The position numbers and the translations under genes are program-made. From the NCBI RefSeq assembly GCF_932276165.1, contig NC_064009.1, forward strand, positions 9,548,001 through 9,612,000: DNA of 64,000 bases, written 5' to 3'. The DNA is from Plutella xylostella. Lineage: Eukaryota > Arthropoda > Insecta > Lepidoptera > Plutellidae. The notes beneath the pieces are model-generated. The model saw nothing but the letters and a program-made list of their open reading frames with translations. It was not told where the DNA came from and made no database searches. Below are positions 34,901 to 44,765 of the stretch, piece after piece. Each line of letters starts with the position of its first letter. Positions within the stretch are counted from its first letter, which is position 1.

Positions 34901-37900
34901 CAAAAACAATACTTGTCAAAAAAAAACAAGTCTCGTAACTCAGTTGTTCTACGGTAAAAAGTTGTGAGATCCATGTTATACCAAGTCCTATCCACGCACG
35001 CATCTCAATCTTAAAAATCTTTAATGTTTTATATAAATATATTGACTTGGTCATCGCACTAAATAATTTAATTAACACGTGTTTTCAGGCGATGGCCGAC
35101 ACTGCACTGCTTCCCTAAATAATTATATTCTGTGTGAAGTTAGTTGTTTTGTGACTTCACCCAGGGTTCTAGCTGAAAACCAGCTTTATGGCCTACCATA
35201 GTATCAGGCTGAGCTAGAACCCTTTCAGCACATGGAAACAACGCACATGCATTTTTTTTAATTAAGTAGGTATTGTGTTCGTGTTTGAGATAAAATATGT
35301 AGGTAGGTATCTTATTTCTTTATTTCCCTGAAAAGGACAACAATGTAAGCGATTGTGTAAATTTTAAATTTAAAGTCTTTGTTCAAATTGATAATAAATA
35401 ATCAACTTCATGATTGATTTCACGGAAGTATAATTAACAGTAGCCAAATCGCTAAAATTAGATTTTGTTCCTTCAGAATATCTCTCAATAGGTATCATAT
35501 ATACCTGTATTTTTTTTGCACCTTTCTACCTGTTTTCCTGTACCTCCTGTAGGTTGGCTGGTAGAAAATGCTTTTAGCATTAAGTCCACCTTTTGTACAC
35601 TTATGTTATATTTGTGCAATAAAGTATTAAATAAACAAATAAATAATAAATATACCACAACATGCCGACAAATAATTATAGTCCTTATTACCATTACGTA
35701 CGCCGTAAAGGGGGTTTTCTTTTTGTACCTTGAGAATCTCTCCCAGCATCAGGCATAATCCTGAAGGCCTAGCACGGGGCGCTAGACGCGTGCGTCAGAC
35801 GTGACAAAAGTTTTCCGTCCCACTCGCTTTGGAAACCTTGCGATGTGAATGAGCGCGAAAGGTTTGTCACGTCTAAGAGTGACGTCTTATGCCTTATGGA
35901 CCATAGATCTCACCAATCAACGACCCCCCTTATTCCCATTCCAGAGGGATTCCTAACCACGTGTTCGTTCGACTACTTCACGGACGACCAGGACACGAAG
36001 GTGTTCGTGGCGGCCATCTTCGTGTGGAGCTACTGCATCCCCATGTCGCTCATCTGCTACTTCTACTCGCAGCTGTTTGGAGCCGTGAGTTATTGCATAA
36101 ATATAAATAAAATCAGGGTGTTGCATGCAAAAGTATATTTTTTTTCGCGAATGTTGTCATACTGAAAACATGGCTTAGATATAACATGGTGCACGTAGGT
36201 TTCGGCTTAGTAAACTTTTTTTGCAACACTCTGTAGAAGGACTAGCACGAGGTGCAAGACGTGAAAAAAGTTCTCCGTCGCACTCGCTCTCAAAGCCGCG
36301 CGATGTGAGTGAGCGTGCAGCAAAACTTTTATCACGTCTTGGCGTGCGAATTTTGCGCCCATGCGCCCTTGCGCCCCGTGCTAGCTCTTTTGGTAGCGAT
36401 TCTGAAGGTACTAATTTTAAATTTACCAATGGTCACACGACGATCATCATTGGAAACAGTTTCAAATAAAATTTTGTGCCTCCAGAATCGACATCATTGG
36501 ATAAGATTTTCTTCTTGCGGCCTGGACTAGGATAAGTACCTAATGTAAGCAGTGTTAAGACTTTAAGACCTCAGCAATACTGATACATACAGAGTCAGAA
36601 TAACTTCTTAGCTTGTCGGTGACCAACTCTAAGCGCCAATGTTAAAGTAAAAATTTACAAAATGTTCAATAAAATTTAGCCCTCGCCCCCAATGAAAGAT
36701 TCCTTCGAATAGCGCAGCCGTCCGGTCAAATATTCGCTCCCCTAGCTAAGTTTAGAAACTCAAAACGAATAAAAAAACAGTCAAAAGAAACAACGAAAGT
36801 AAATTAGATTACTTATACATCCATCTGAAAGTTTTTATTTCTTTTCTCTTCTCTTTTTACATTTCCCGTTCGGATTTCATCGACATTTTCAACTGTAAAG
36901 TAGATACATAGATAGGTATATAGGTACGTTATAACTCTTTGTGGTATTAATTAAGCTAAGAGAAACCTCAAAGAGATTCTGCAGATATTCTTCAAAAGAA
37001 TTCCTGTAATTATCGGTATGTTGTACGAGTATTTAGTATCGAAGCTACGAGAATTCTGTAGCTGGTCTAATAATCTGATTTGCTAACTTTTGTAATTAAC
37101 TTAAAAGCTGAGTACCTAGGTGATGTTTTGACGTTGATGTTGCTTATCTTAGTAAGTCTGCGTTGACAATAACAAAATTATAATGGTTTTCGGTGATAAA
37201 CCTTGAAAAATTGAACTATAAATTCTCTAAGTAAAGTTTTTTTTAAAGTACGGCATATATGGTATTGGTCTACCCTGGAACAGGTAGGTTGTTCACCGAA
37301 TCGTTAGTAACGTATTGTTTTTATCTCGTCTTCAATTTTCTAAAGAAATTTAACAGCAAACGTTTACAAACACTGTATCCGCTGTAATAAAAAATACCCT
37401 CTGATTTACTTTGCCCTCAAAAAAACAAATCACGCGGAGCGTAGTGGTCAATTGTTCAGGCCCTACGTTATTGGGTGCCACTACATACGCTAGAGATGTG
37501 CCATGTATTTAGAGTAAAGCCGAAGTAGCCGAAAATGTACCTACGTCTTCTTGCCATGGTTTTAAAAGGTTATCCCGTGGAAATTTTTCCTCGCATCGCG
37601 TTTTCAATCCCGTGGGTTTTAAAGAGGAAATGTTTAGGAGCCTATTTTACTGTTAAGTATAATAATGTTGAATTTTCAAAAAGAATTTTCATGCCAATAG
37701 CTAGGTTTCCCGCATATTAAATCCTCAACCACAAGCCTTGGAGGCGCCAAAGTTCAGTGCAAAATTATCACTATTGTAATTTTATTATAACACACCACTT
37801 ACGACTTCAAAAGCTTAATATTGGCTACCGACTATGGATAAATAATACATTTTATTCAATCTGTGCGTTCATGGCATCGATGAATCAATCATTATTTCAG

Positions 37901-40900
37901 TTGGTATGTAAATGTATAGCCGAATAGCCGGAGATCCGAAGCTGAAACTTTCAGCTCCACTCTATCCCGCGCCTATAGAACGTATAACAGGCGAATCGTA
38001 TAAACTCCCGGATTCCTTCTGCGGTATCCAATATGCCGTCGATAGTCAAGATTTGTTTCTGTTCACGGTACACCCTCGTTGCTTTGCGTGAGGATATTAT
38101 CTTTAGGAGCAAGGACTTTGCTAGATTCATTGCCTGGAATTAATGTTAAGTAAATAAATTTCCCATAGTAGGAACCCACGTATCTGGTAGTAAAGTTTAT
38201 TTAAGTAGGTATATATGGAAAACAATCATATTTGTATTAATTAGTCTAAAAATAATTTTGAAAGTCATAGGTACTTACAGTTACAACTAAAGGTGTTTAA
38301 AATGACCTCCTGAATCACCTCCTTTCGGCTTACTGCATCCTTTTATAACAACTTGTATGGTAGAGATAGGTACATAATAAAGTACTTACAAATATTTGGT
38401 AAAGTTCTAGCACCGCGAGTTAAACTACCCCTTTCGCTACTCTACCGTCACTTTCCTGCCCTTAACCGAAGCCAGATGTCATCACGGCCACCGCAAATAT
38501 CCGTCTACCCGCAAACGTAGTCAATTTGACGACAACACTGCCCTTCAGAGAGCGATGTTGATAACAATATTATTAATTACAAGAGCTCCCGACAAGTTGG
38601 GAACAAAGTTTGTGCGCCTGATCCGTTTAAGAGTTTATTTTCACAACAACTGTTTGTGGTCGCGCGGTGTAGCGGTTGGGAAATCTGTGAAATTAAACGG
38701 TACTTATTATTAGGTAGATGCATAGGTTTTTAAACGTTGTGTCTCTTCGGCAGTACCTACGTATTAACATTAAATAAATAAATAACAAGTCAAATACTGT
38801 GACAGCAGACAAAATATGCTGACATACCTTGGTACTGTGGGTGGTAATGAAAAAGACTCTAAGTGCCAATTTCACCATTCTCGGTTATCTAACCGACAGG
38901 GATTGATTTATAAATTAAACGTCATCTCCATATAAAATTCATGACAGATGTGTCAAAAGTTAACAATTACTCCCTGGTTATGCTCTAACAGAGAATGGTG
39001 AAATTGGCACTAAACCTAAGTAAAGTAAGTAACCCTATTTTTTAGTAATCGTAAGAAGTTGGTCAGATATAATTAAAATTGTTCAGCATGTCGCCTGGAA
39101 ATGGAAATGTGTAGGGTAGTAAAAGTAGGTAATGGGTCAATCGCTCCTGTAAAAAATGATTTCTACTTTCTGACCCTTCTTTGTAGATTTATTGCTACCT
39201 TCTCAGAGTAGTCAGGATTGTAGAGATCGCAGACAGAATGTCAGTATCAAAAATTGTTGAAATTTTGGACAAGTTATCAAAATTTATAAAAATGCCAATG
39301 TATAAAAAAAGTTACGGTGTGCCTCTAAAATAAAGGCATTTTACGTAGGTATAATTGATGACGCATGATTAGCAATCCTTTTGATATACTTAAGTCGTAA
39401 ATCGTAATCATGATTACAGCCCATCATGTCCCCACTGCTGTGGAACACGGGTCTCCACATTTTTTTTTCGGTGTCCACTGTTATTCTTAATTACACTGTA
39501 TTTTTCTGAACCTTTCAAGAACACGTGTGATTTAAGCTAAAGGTGATAAAGTAGCAGTTTACTTTCTGTTCCATGCTGCAAGTACACTTTCGAATAGTAT
39601 TAATACAAAAATTGTTGCAAAAGACCTATAGTAAGCCGAAAGGGTCCGTAATCGAGCGGGCTTCAGTGATCGTATCTGATCGCTAAGGTTAAGCAACAAC
39701 TGACACGGTCAGCCATTGGATGGGTGACCAATTTCAATTGGTGCTTTTCTGGACGCTTCCGTGCTTCGGACGGCACTTTAAGCCGTGGGTCCCGGTTGCT
39801 GCTTCGGCAGCAGTCGTTAAGCCTAGTCAGAAGTCTTCGGGCGGCTTGAAAACATCTGACAGTCGGGTTGCCCACTTACCCGACAACTCTCTCAGCACAA
39901 GCTTGCTTGTGTTGGGGTCCACCAACCCGCACTTGGCCAGCGTGGTGGACTAGGCCTAAACCCTTCCTTCATTGGAAGGAGACCCGTGCCCAGCAGTGGG
40001 GACGTAATGGGTCGTGATGATGATGATGAAGCCGAAAGGGGGTGACTGAGCCTATCATTCTAAACAACTCTTGTAAAATTGTAAAATATACAACTGGAAG
40101 GATGTCACCTTTTACCTTAAAAAATCTTAGTTACCGTCAATTTTCCATGTGGTTTATTATTTCAGTCAGAAGTTCAGTATTTTAGTCCGCGCGCGTAAAT
40201 CTTTCGTTAATTGCAGTCTTATTGCAGTACATAACGTCCTCGTAGTCGAATTGCGACTACGGTGGCCAATCTCATTTGAGATCTGGACTAGATGCCCAAG
40301 TGTATGCCCAGAGCCTCTACCACTAAACCGTGGTGTAGGCAGTTTTAAACCAATTAGTACTTAACATTAACGGACTTGTAAATTAGTAGCTTTTAACCTT
40401 CCTATGTTTGTTTGTTACTCCAGGTCCGCCTGCACGAGCGCATGCTGAAGGACCAGGCCAAGAAGATGAACGTGAAGTCGCTCGCGTCCAACAAGGACGA
40501 CGCGGGCAAGAGCGTCGAGATCCGGATCGCTAAGGTACTGAACCATCATCAGGTCCTGGGATCCCTAATCAGGGATATAAGGCTCAAAGTGTAGATTTAC
40601 ACTCTGACCGGTCCTGCTACCGTACCACCACCCACACATTATAGCTATTAACAATCCATAAGCAGCGTTGGTCGCCTGTCAAACATCTGTCAGATCAATA
40701 AAAGTTACGTCAGATAATATGATTAATAAATAGCCTAGCAAAAGGAAGTTACTTATTACAAAATAAAAAAAAACCGGCCAAGTGCGAGTCGGGCTCGCGC
40801 ACAAAGGGTTCCGTAGCAGCAAATATAATATTACAGTTAAATCAACCTATCTCAAAAACTATAAGAGATACTTTGATCAAACCAAAAATCGTTGAAAGAG

Positions 40901-43552
40901 TTAATTAGCATGCATCACCTCTATTTTTTTTAGAATTTTATACCCCGTAGTTATAAAAATAGAGGGGGGGGGACATACTTTTTACGACTTTGAGAGCTGA
41001 TATCTCAAAAACCGTTCACTTTAAGAAAAATGTTTTTTAGAAAACTTTATATTATTTTAAAAGACCTTTCCATTGATACCCCACACGGGTATGTACATCG
41101 AAAAAAAAAATTTCATCCCTCAGTTACATGTATGGGGGGCCCCACCCCCAATTCTTTTTTTTACTATTTAGTGTCATATTTTTGTAGCGGTTCATACAAC
41201 ACATATTCCCATCAAATTTCATCACTGTAGTACTTATAGTTTCCGAGTAAATCGGCTGTGACAGACGGACAGACGGACAGACGGACAGACGGACAGACGG
41301 ACATGACGAAACTATAAGGGTTCCGTTTTTGCCATTTTGGCTACGGAACCCTAAAAAGGAATATTATGCAAAGACTCTATATCATTGTCTGAAACTCAAA
41401 GTATGCAAATCACCCCAATTTTAATGTGCTTTTTCCTTCTCATGACCAGGTCGCCTTCACCATCTTCTTCCTGTTCGTTTGTGGCTGGACGCCGTACGCC
41501 TTCGTTGCCATGACCGGCGCCTTCGGGGACAGGTCAGTCATATACAGGGTGTTTAATAAACCGAAAAGGGGTGATTCGGCTAGTCATTCTAAATACATTG
41601 TACATACTCTCAAACAATGACGCTATCTCGTTGCTCTCGTTTTACGTACCCATTGCATGTCAGCTCACCTCGTTGGTTTTTTGTATAGCTAGACAAACCA
41701 TCATTGACCTACGACCATAAACAGATTTTGGTTGGATGAAGAAGGTTTTGTCTTGGCATTTGATTCGCCTTAGAAGAAGCGAGCAGTCCAGCAGTGAACA
41801 ATTTCGGAAGACAATGATAATAAATATATTGAGACGCAGGTAAAACTTTTGCATAGTCTAGAAAATTACAAGAACATGCACCCTGTGTAACTACTTATGT
41901 ACTTATGTAGAAAAACGTTCGTTTCTTTTTCTAACCAATCCTTTGTTTGCGGCAAATAGCACGCTCTCTCACAGTCCACAGTATGTGGGTCACCATCCTC
42001 ATATGCTAATGTCATTGTGGAATTGAGGATTCCACTTCCACAACTTTTTTGTCGTTCAAAACGTGCCCCCACATCTAGCATGGAGGAAGGACGCACGATG
42101 TTTGTATGTAGGTCACTGGAACTTTATTATAATGAAAAACAAGTTAAGTTTAAAGTATTTATTTTTATTTATTTATTTAAACACTTTATTGTATGTATAC
42201 ACAAATTACACAGTTTAAAGTAAAAGTTAACAAGTACAAGAAAGAACAATACAAGTATATATATACAAAGGCGGACTTATCGCCTAAACGCGATTTCTTC
42301 CAGTCAACCTTTATGGTGTGGAAATAAAAGTAAGCCTATAACTCTTAAAATTAAATAATACGTAAATAGGAAATTAAAAAGCACATTTCAAATTAATTGT
42401 GCTTAGATTTGTTTCGATTGAATTCATTCATGAATGAAAACTGAAAACTTTGTTAATCACGAAATCACGATCGTTAAACATAAGGTTGTCTGAATGTTTT
42501 TTTTTTGTTATAAGAACTCCTTCTGTAATGCTCATTATACAAGGATAAGTTATGTATACAGTCAAATAAGTTATGTCCAGTTTTTGTATGCAAAGAATAA
42601 CTGTGTCAAAGTGTCTGGATAATGGCTTCCTGTGGGATAAAAGACATGCTGTTACTCTCTGTGCTTATGTTTTAGTCCGTGTAGGCACTAGGCAGTTAGG
42701 CAGATACATTAACAACTGTACCCTGAACCAGCTAACCCCTGATGAATGTTCCCAGGAGTCTGCTGACCCCGGTGGCGACCATGGTGCCGGCCGTGTGCTG
42801 CAAGATCGTGTCCTGCATCGATCCCTGGGTGTACGCCATCAACCACCCGAGATACAGGTATGGTTACATCCTACTAAATGGAAATAAACTCCGAATGTCT
42901 GGCATGCGATCCAACGCTCGGTTTGTATAAAAGTACCCTCGGTGATAACCATACAATCCGATCATTGGATCGCGTTCTAGCAAACCTGTGGCATGCCTCG
43001 CCGAGGCGTGCGACAGATGGATATGCGGCTATTTATGAACTGCCCAATTTTCCCTTACTAAGCATTTTTGTGTATGCTGCTAAGTTAACCAACTGAAATG
43101 GAATTTGCACTATTTACGACGAGTTCATCACTACCAACTCTCAAAAGAGCTGTGGGGTTACCACCGAACTGCTTATGGATTGTTAACCACAGCGAGGCTG
43201 CTTATGGATATGCTAATATCGGGTAATGTGTGGTGGTGGTACGGTAAATAGTCTCGTTAGTGGTCCGCCGTGTTTGATACAGAAGACTTGTCAATATGTA
43301 CCTAGTTACTGGCGCGATGCACCTATTCTGATTCCGGATGAGGGATCAGTGAATAGAGAATAGTAAACAGAGAAACAGTGATACAGTCCACAGTTAACAA
43401 CCCATGTTTTTACCACAATCAAACAATAATTTTCTTCCAGGGCGGAGCTGCAGAAGCGTCTCCCATGGATGGGAGTGCGCGAGGCCGACCCCGACTCCGT
43501 GTCCACCAACACGAGCCTCGCCACCGCCCAAGCAGCCAATCCGGAGGCTTAG
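25960..43552 (+). CDS. BRh: Blue-sensitive visual opsin, 9 exons, complete
   Basis: Light-sensing G-protein-coupled receptor of photoreceptor microvilli, binding an 11-cis retinoid and activating Gq. Exons: 25960-26015, 26515-26706, 29719-29934, 30838-30968, 35945-36084, 40424-40534, 41450-41532, 42756-42857, 43441-43552. All introns are GT..AG and the joined frame is 1143 nt, 380 residues, the usual length for lepidopteran blue opsins. Visible landmarks: N-glycosylation site N4-[19 protein letters not shown] in the N-terminus, disulfide cysteines C128 and C205, the DRYK motif at 152-155, the EGFLTTCS loop with E199 at the usual invertebrate counterion position, [20 protein letters not shown] in loop 3, the retinal Schiff-base lysine K326 in [13 protein letters not shown], and the C-terminal [18 protein letters not shown]. 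These loop sequences assign it to the blue clade rather than UV or long-wavelength. No frameshift or stop is present. Introns 2, 4 and 5 (3.0, 5.0 and 4.3 kb) are packed with mobile elements. Confidence 0.97.
27549..27665 (-). mobile_element. LINE 3' end ending in a C2H2-like tail
   Basis: On the - strand the frame reads [17 protein letters not shown] and stops, then runs into (ATC)n. The same tail, with a complete C2H2 finger, is found around the CR1-like insertion at 32380-33570. Only the last ~20 codons of the ORF are present here. Confidence 0.6.
27681..27822. mobile_element. Foldback MITE with TTA duplication
   Basis: Left end GGCCCTGTTTCATAATGTCT and right end AGACATTGTGAAACAAGCTC are imperfect inverted repeats extending about 50 bp inward. 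TTA flanks it at 27678-27680 and 27823-27825. Confidence 0.75.
30356..30475. mobile_element. Foldback MITE with TAA duplication, opsin intron 3
   Basis: Ends GGGTGTCTTGCACAACAAAG and CTTCGTTGTGCAAGACACCC are inverted; inner arms CTCTTGCTCTGAC / GTCAGAGCAAGAG extend the foldback. TAA flanks at 30353-30355 and 30476-30478. It lies in the 903-bp third opsin intron. Confidence 0.82.
30590..30804 (-). repeat. ACTAGCTGTTCCCGCG repeat, reversed copy in opsin intron 3
   Basis: The - strand begins CTAGCTGTTCCCGCGAGCTA at 30804 and ends in the ATTTATAATATTAGTAGTAT tail near 30590. It ends only about 30 bp before the splice acceptor of opsin exon 4. Confidence 0.65.
31054..31157. mobile_element. Foldback MITE with TAA duplication
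   Basis: Ends GGGCTTGAACACAAAAATTC and GTTTTGTGTACAAGCCC are inverted, with inner CGACGTCGCA / CCGTCGCA. TAA lies on both sides (31051-31053 and 31158-31160). Open frames across it are incidental. Confidence 0.75.
32438..33020 (+). pseudogene. LINE reverse transcriptase C-terminal fragment
   Basis: An uninterrupted frame starts in [20 protein letters not shown] and runs through [70 protein letters not shown] and [13 protein letters not shown] to a stop at 33020. This is the thumb and tail region of CR1/Jockey-group reverse transcriptases. The catalytic palm is absent because of 5' truncation. It lies within intron 4 of the opsin in sense orientation. Confidence 0.78.
32438..33483 (+). mobile_element. 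5'-truncated CR1/Jockey-group LINE with 8-bp duplication
   Basis: The octamer TGCTACAC flanks the insert at 32430-32437 and 33484-33491, and the interrupted sequence re-forms the copy at 27.6 kb when the insert is removed. The insert carries a reverse-transcriptase C-terminus and an AT-rich 3' UTR ending AATAAAGATTATTTTCTTTC with a (TTTC)n tail. Confidence 0.75.
34002..35120. mobile_element. Unidentified ~1.1-kb segment bounded by a 22-bp direct repeat
   Basis: An exact 22-bp sequence beginning ACACTGCACTGCTTCCCT occurs at 34002-34023 and 35099-35120. Between the copies lie four hairpins of the form GGGGGCACGGCAGTGCCCCC (34026, 34350, 34463 and a shorter one at 34497), most followed by CCAAnTCGAGCAAAA-like sequence. 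There is no coding frame with a recognisable domain. The outer repeat could be a long target-site duplication or the ends of an element; I cannot decide. Confidence 0.5.
35540..35650 (+). mobile_element. LINE 3' tail fragment
   Basis: GTAGGTTGGCTGGTAGAAAA, then GCATTAAGTCCACCTTTTGT, GTGCAATAAAG and an AAATAAACAAATAAAT tail. The same end occurs at 20385-20470 and, reversed, at 42150-42312. Confidence 0.55.
35755..35893. repeat. Foldback repeat with GACGTGACAA ends, copy 2
   Basis: Contains GGCCTAGCACGGGGCGC, then CAGACGTGACAAAAGTTTTC and the inverted GGTTTGTCACGTCTAAGAG. It ends about 50 bp upstream of opsin exon 5. Confidence 0.6.
36235..36395. repeat. Foldback repeat with GACGTGACAA ends, copy 3
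   Basis: Begins GAAGGACTAGCACGAGGTGC, has AAGACGTGAAAAAAGTTCTC and the inverted AAAACTTTTATCACGTCTTG, and ends with GCGCCCCGTGCTAGCTC, which is the inverse of the start. It has longer terminal inverted sequence than the other two copies and shows the full element. Confidence 0.65.
38863..39010. mobile_element. Foldback MITE with TAA duplication
   Basis: Ends GTGCCAATTTCACCATTCTC and GAGAATGGTGAAATTGGCAC are perfect inverted repeats; the element is 148 bp and flanked by TAA (38860-38862 and 39011-39013). The near-perfect ends indicate a comparatively recent copy. Confidence 0.85.
39645..40028 (+). mobile_element. 5S rRNA-derived SINE (SINE3 type) with 12-bp duplication
   Basis: The head at about 39660-39730 contains GTATCTGATCGCTAAGGTTA, AGCAACAACTGAC and CATTGGATGGGTGACC, which align in order and spacing with the internal-promoter half of 5S rRNA (GTTAAGCAGC and TTGGATGGGTGACC). 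The body continues to a tail CCCAGCAGTGGGGACGTAAT and (GATGAT)n. Exact 12-bp duplication AAGCCGAAAGGG flanks it at 39633-39644 and 40029-40040. The tail is shared with fragments at 2905-2945, 39420-39465 and 47880-47945, suggesting a common LINE partner. It would be transcribed by RNA polymerase III if active. Confidence 0.8.
40229..40340 (-). mobile_element. tRNA-type SINE, internally deleted
   Basis: On the - strand a tRNA-like head (CTACACCACGGTTTAGTGGTAGAGG) is followed almost directly by the tail seen in the intact SINE at 44380-44752 (AAATGAGATTGGCC, GTCG, AGGACGTT). The body is missing. Confidence 0.55.
40764..41353 (-). repeat. Abundant ~560-bp repeat, copy 3 (opsin intron 6)
   Basis: Occupies most of the 915-bp sixth opsin intron, ending about 95 bp before exon 7. 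It is almost identical to copy 2 at 11891-12454 but keeps the full GGGTTCCGTAGCAGC section and has five CAGACGGA units. The 66-codon shared frame differs from copy 1 by one residue. Confidence 0.82.
41533..42755 (+). other. Opsin intron 7
   Basis: A 1.2-kb intron. It begins almost immediately with a CAGGGTGTTTAATAAACCGA repeat fragment (41546-41600) and holds a reversed LINE 3' end at 42150-42312 (TTTATTTATTTATTT .. GGCGGACTTATCGCCT). No exon is hidden in it. Confidence 0.6.
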
Positions 43553-44206
43553 TTCAAATTTAGAACCTAGTTATATAGCGACATCTCTGTTCACGGCAGC
43601 GAAGCATTTTCCAAAGTGACATCGATGCGCGAAAAGATAATTTTCGAGACATAGAAAACGATAGACTTGGGAATGTTTTTGCTACGATGAATAGTTTTTA
43701 ATGTCAATCGAATTACTGGATAGCTTATTACAGGAATGCAACTATCAACTCATATTGTGTAGGGAGATTAATTAATATGTATAGCCTACAAGTAAATGCA
43801 TTCTAAGTAGGTCTCGTAGGCTCGCCTTGTTGGTTTTTACCCGACTGCCGAAGGAGGAGGGTAATGTTTTATACTAATAAGTACCTACCTAAGCCAATAT
43901 TTTTTTCTTACCTGACTAGTTTTTTTTAATTCTATTAATAATTGTATGTAATAAGCATTCTTAAGTAGCATGAGATGTTCTTTTTGATACTTAAACTTTC
44001 CATACAGTAATTCGATTGATATTTAAGTACTTATAACAATCTAGTTTAAGCGATTGCTATTATGATGATAACGAATAACGACCAAAGGCTGCACAATGGA
44101 CTCCGATGAAGCTGTATTTTTTTTATAACGAAGCATAATATTTTAAAAAATCCAAAAAAAAAACGATCTGATCCCGACGACTGAGGCAAGCTTTTAATTT
44201 GTTATA

Positions 44207-44212
44207 AATAAA
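44207..44212 (+). terminator. Candidate opsin poly(A) signal
   Basis: AATAAA 655 bp downstream of the opsin stop, followed within 20-40 bp by a T-rich stretch (GACTTTTTGTTTTAATTTTC). It is the first clean AATAAA after the stop codon, giving a 3' UTR of roughly 0.68 kb. Confidence 0.5.
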
Positions 44213-44379
44213 GGAAGTGTACTTTGACTTTTTGTTTTAATTTTCTGCTCCTGTGAGCCGGGTGGGCCGTGATAATCATCTCATCAAATCCGCGGGGCGG
44301 CGAGAAATCTGCTTCAACTTTTTCCTGCTGAGGCCGTGAATATTGAAAACATTTTCTCATTAGCTGTATTAGTAACAAA

Positions 44380-44752
44380 CTGCCTCTGTGGTCTAGTGGT
44401 AGAAGCGTCGCTTCATGACCCAGAGGTCCCGGGTTCGATTCCCGGGTGGGACCATCAATTTGTGTTTCTAAATTGTGGTTCTAAGTTTGGTTAGGACATA
44501 GAAGGCTGATCACCTGATGTCCGAAACAGTGAAACGATCTATGCTGTCGGATGGGCATGTAAAGCAGTCGGTCCTGCGCCTAGCTCTCTCCAGTCGTGTC
44601 GGTCAATCCGTCCCATTGGGTTATGAGAGTGATGGAACAGAGAGTGCTCCTGTGTACTGCGCACACACTTGGGCACTATAATCTACTCCTGCGTAGATGG
44701 CTGATCTCAAATGAGATTGGCCGCCGTGGTCGAAATTCGGCTAGGAGGACAT
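44380..44752 (+). mobile_element. Intact tRNA-derived SINE with 13-bp duplication
   Basis: A tRNA-like head (TGGTCTAGTGGTAGAAGC box A; GGTTCGATTCCC box B) is followed by a 300-bp body ending GGTCGAAATTCGGCTAGGAG. TATTAGTAACAAA is duplicated exactly at 44367-44379 and 44753-44765. The acceptor stem does not pair, so the head is not a functional tRNA gene. Truncated relatives are at 13608-13700 and 40229-40340. Confidence 0.85.
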
Positions 44753-44765
44753 TATTAGTAACAAA

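Larger units (their letters stand above)
30969..35944 (+). other. Opsin intron 4
   Basis: The largest intron, 5.0 kb. From left to right it holds a TAA-flanked MITE (31054-31157), a LINE tail interrupted by a CR1-like LINE (32380-33570), an unidentified 1.1-kb segment bounded by a 22-bp direct repeat (34002-35120), a LINE 3' tail (35540-35650) and a GACGTGACAA foldback (35755-35893). A box-B-like tRNA remnant is at about 32300-32372. No opsin exon is hidden here; the frame joins exactly without it. Confidence 0.7.
36085..40423 (+). other. Opsin intron 5
   Basis: A 4.3-kb intron. It holds a GACGTGACAA foldback (36235-36395), a TAA-flanked MITE (38863-39010), a 5S-derived SINE (39645-40028) with its own host repeat, and a - strand tRNA-type SINE remnant (40229-40340). 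The stretch 36400-38860 shows no gene; a stretch near 37960-38090 is slightly GC-richer. Confidence 0.7.

Noticed and set aside
30969..35944. A second opsin or an extra opsin exon in the large intron
   Set aside because: Exons 4 and 5 join in frame with the conserved [11 protein letters not shown] block, and only repeat sequence lies between.
44391..44455. Functional tRNA gene
   Set aside because: Box A and B are present but the acceptor stem does not pair, and the sequence is the head of a SINE with a target-site duplication.
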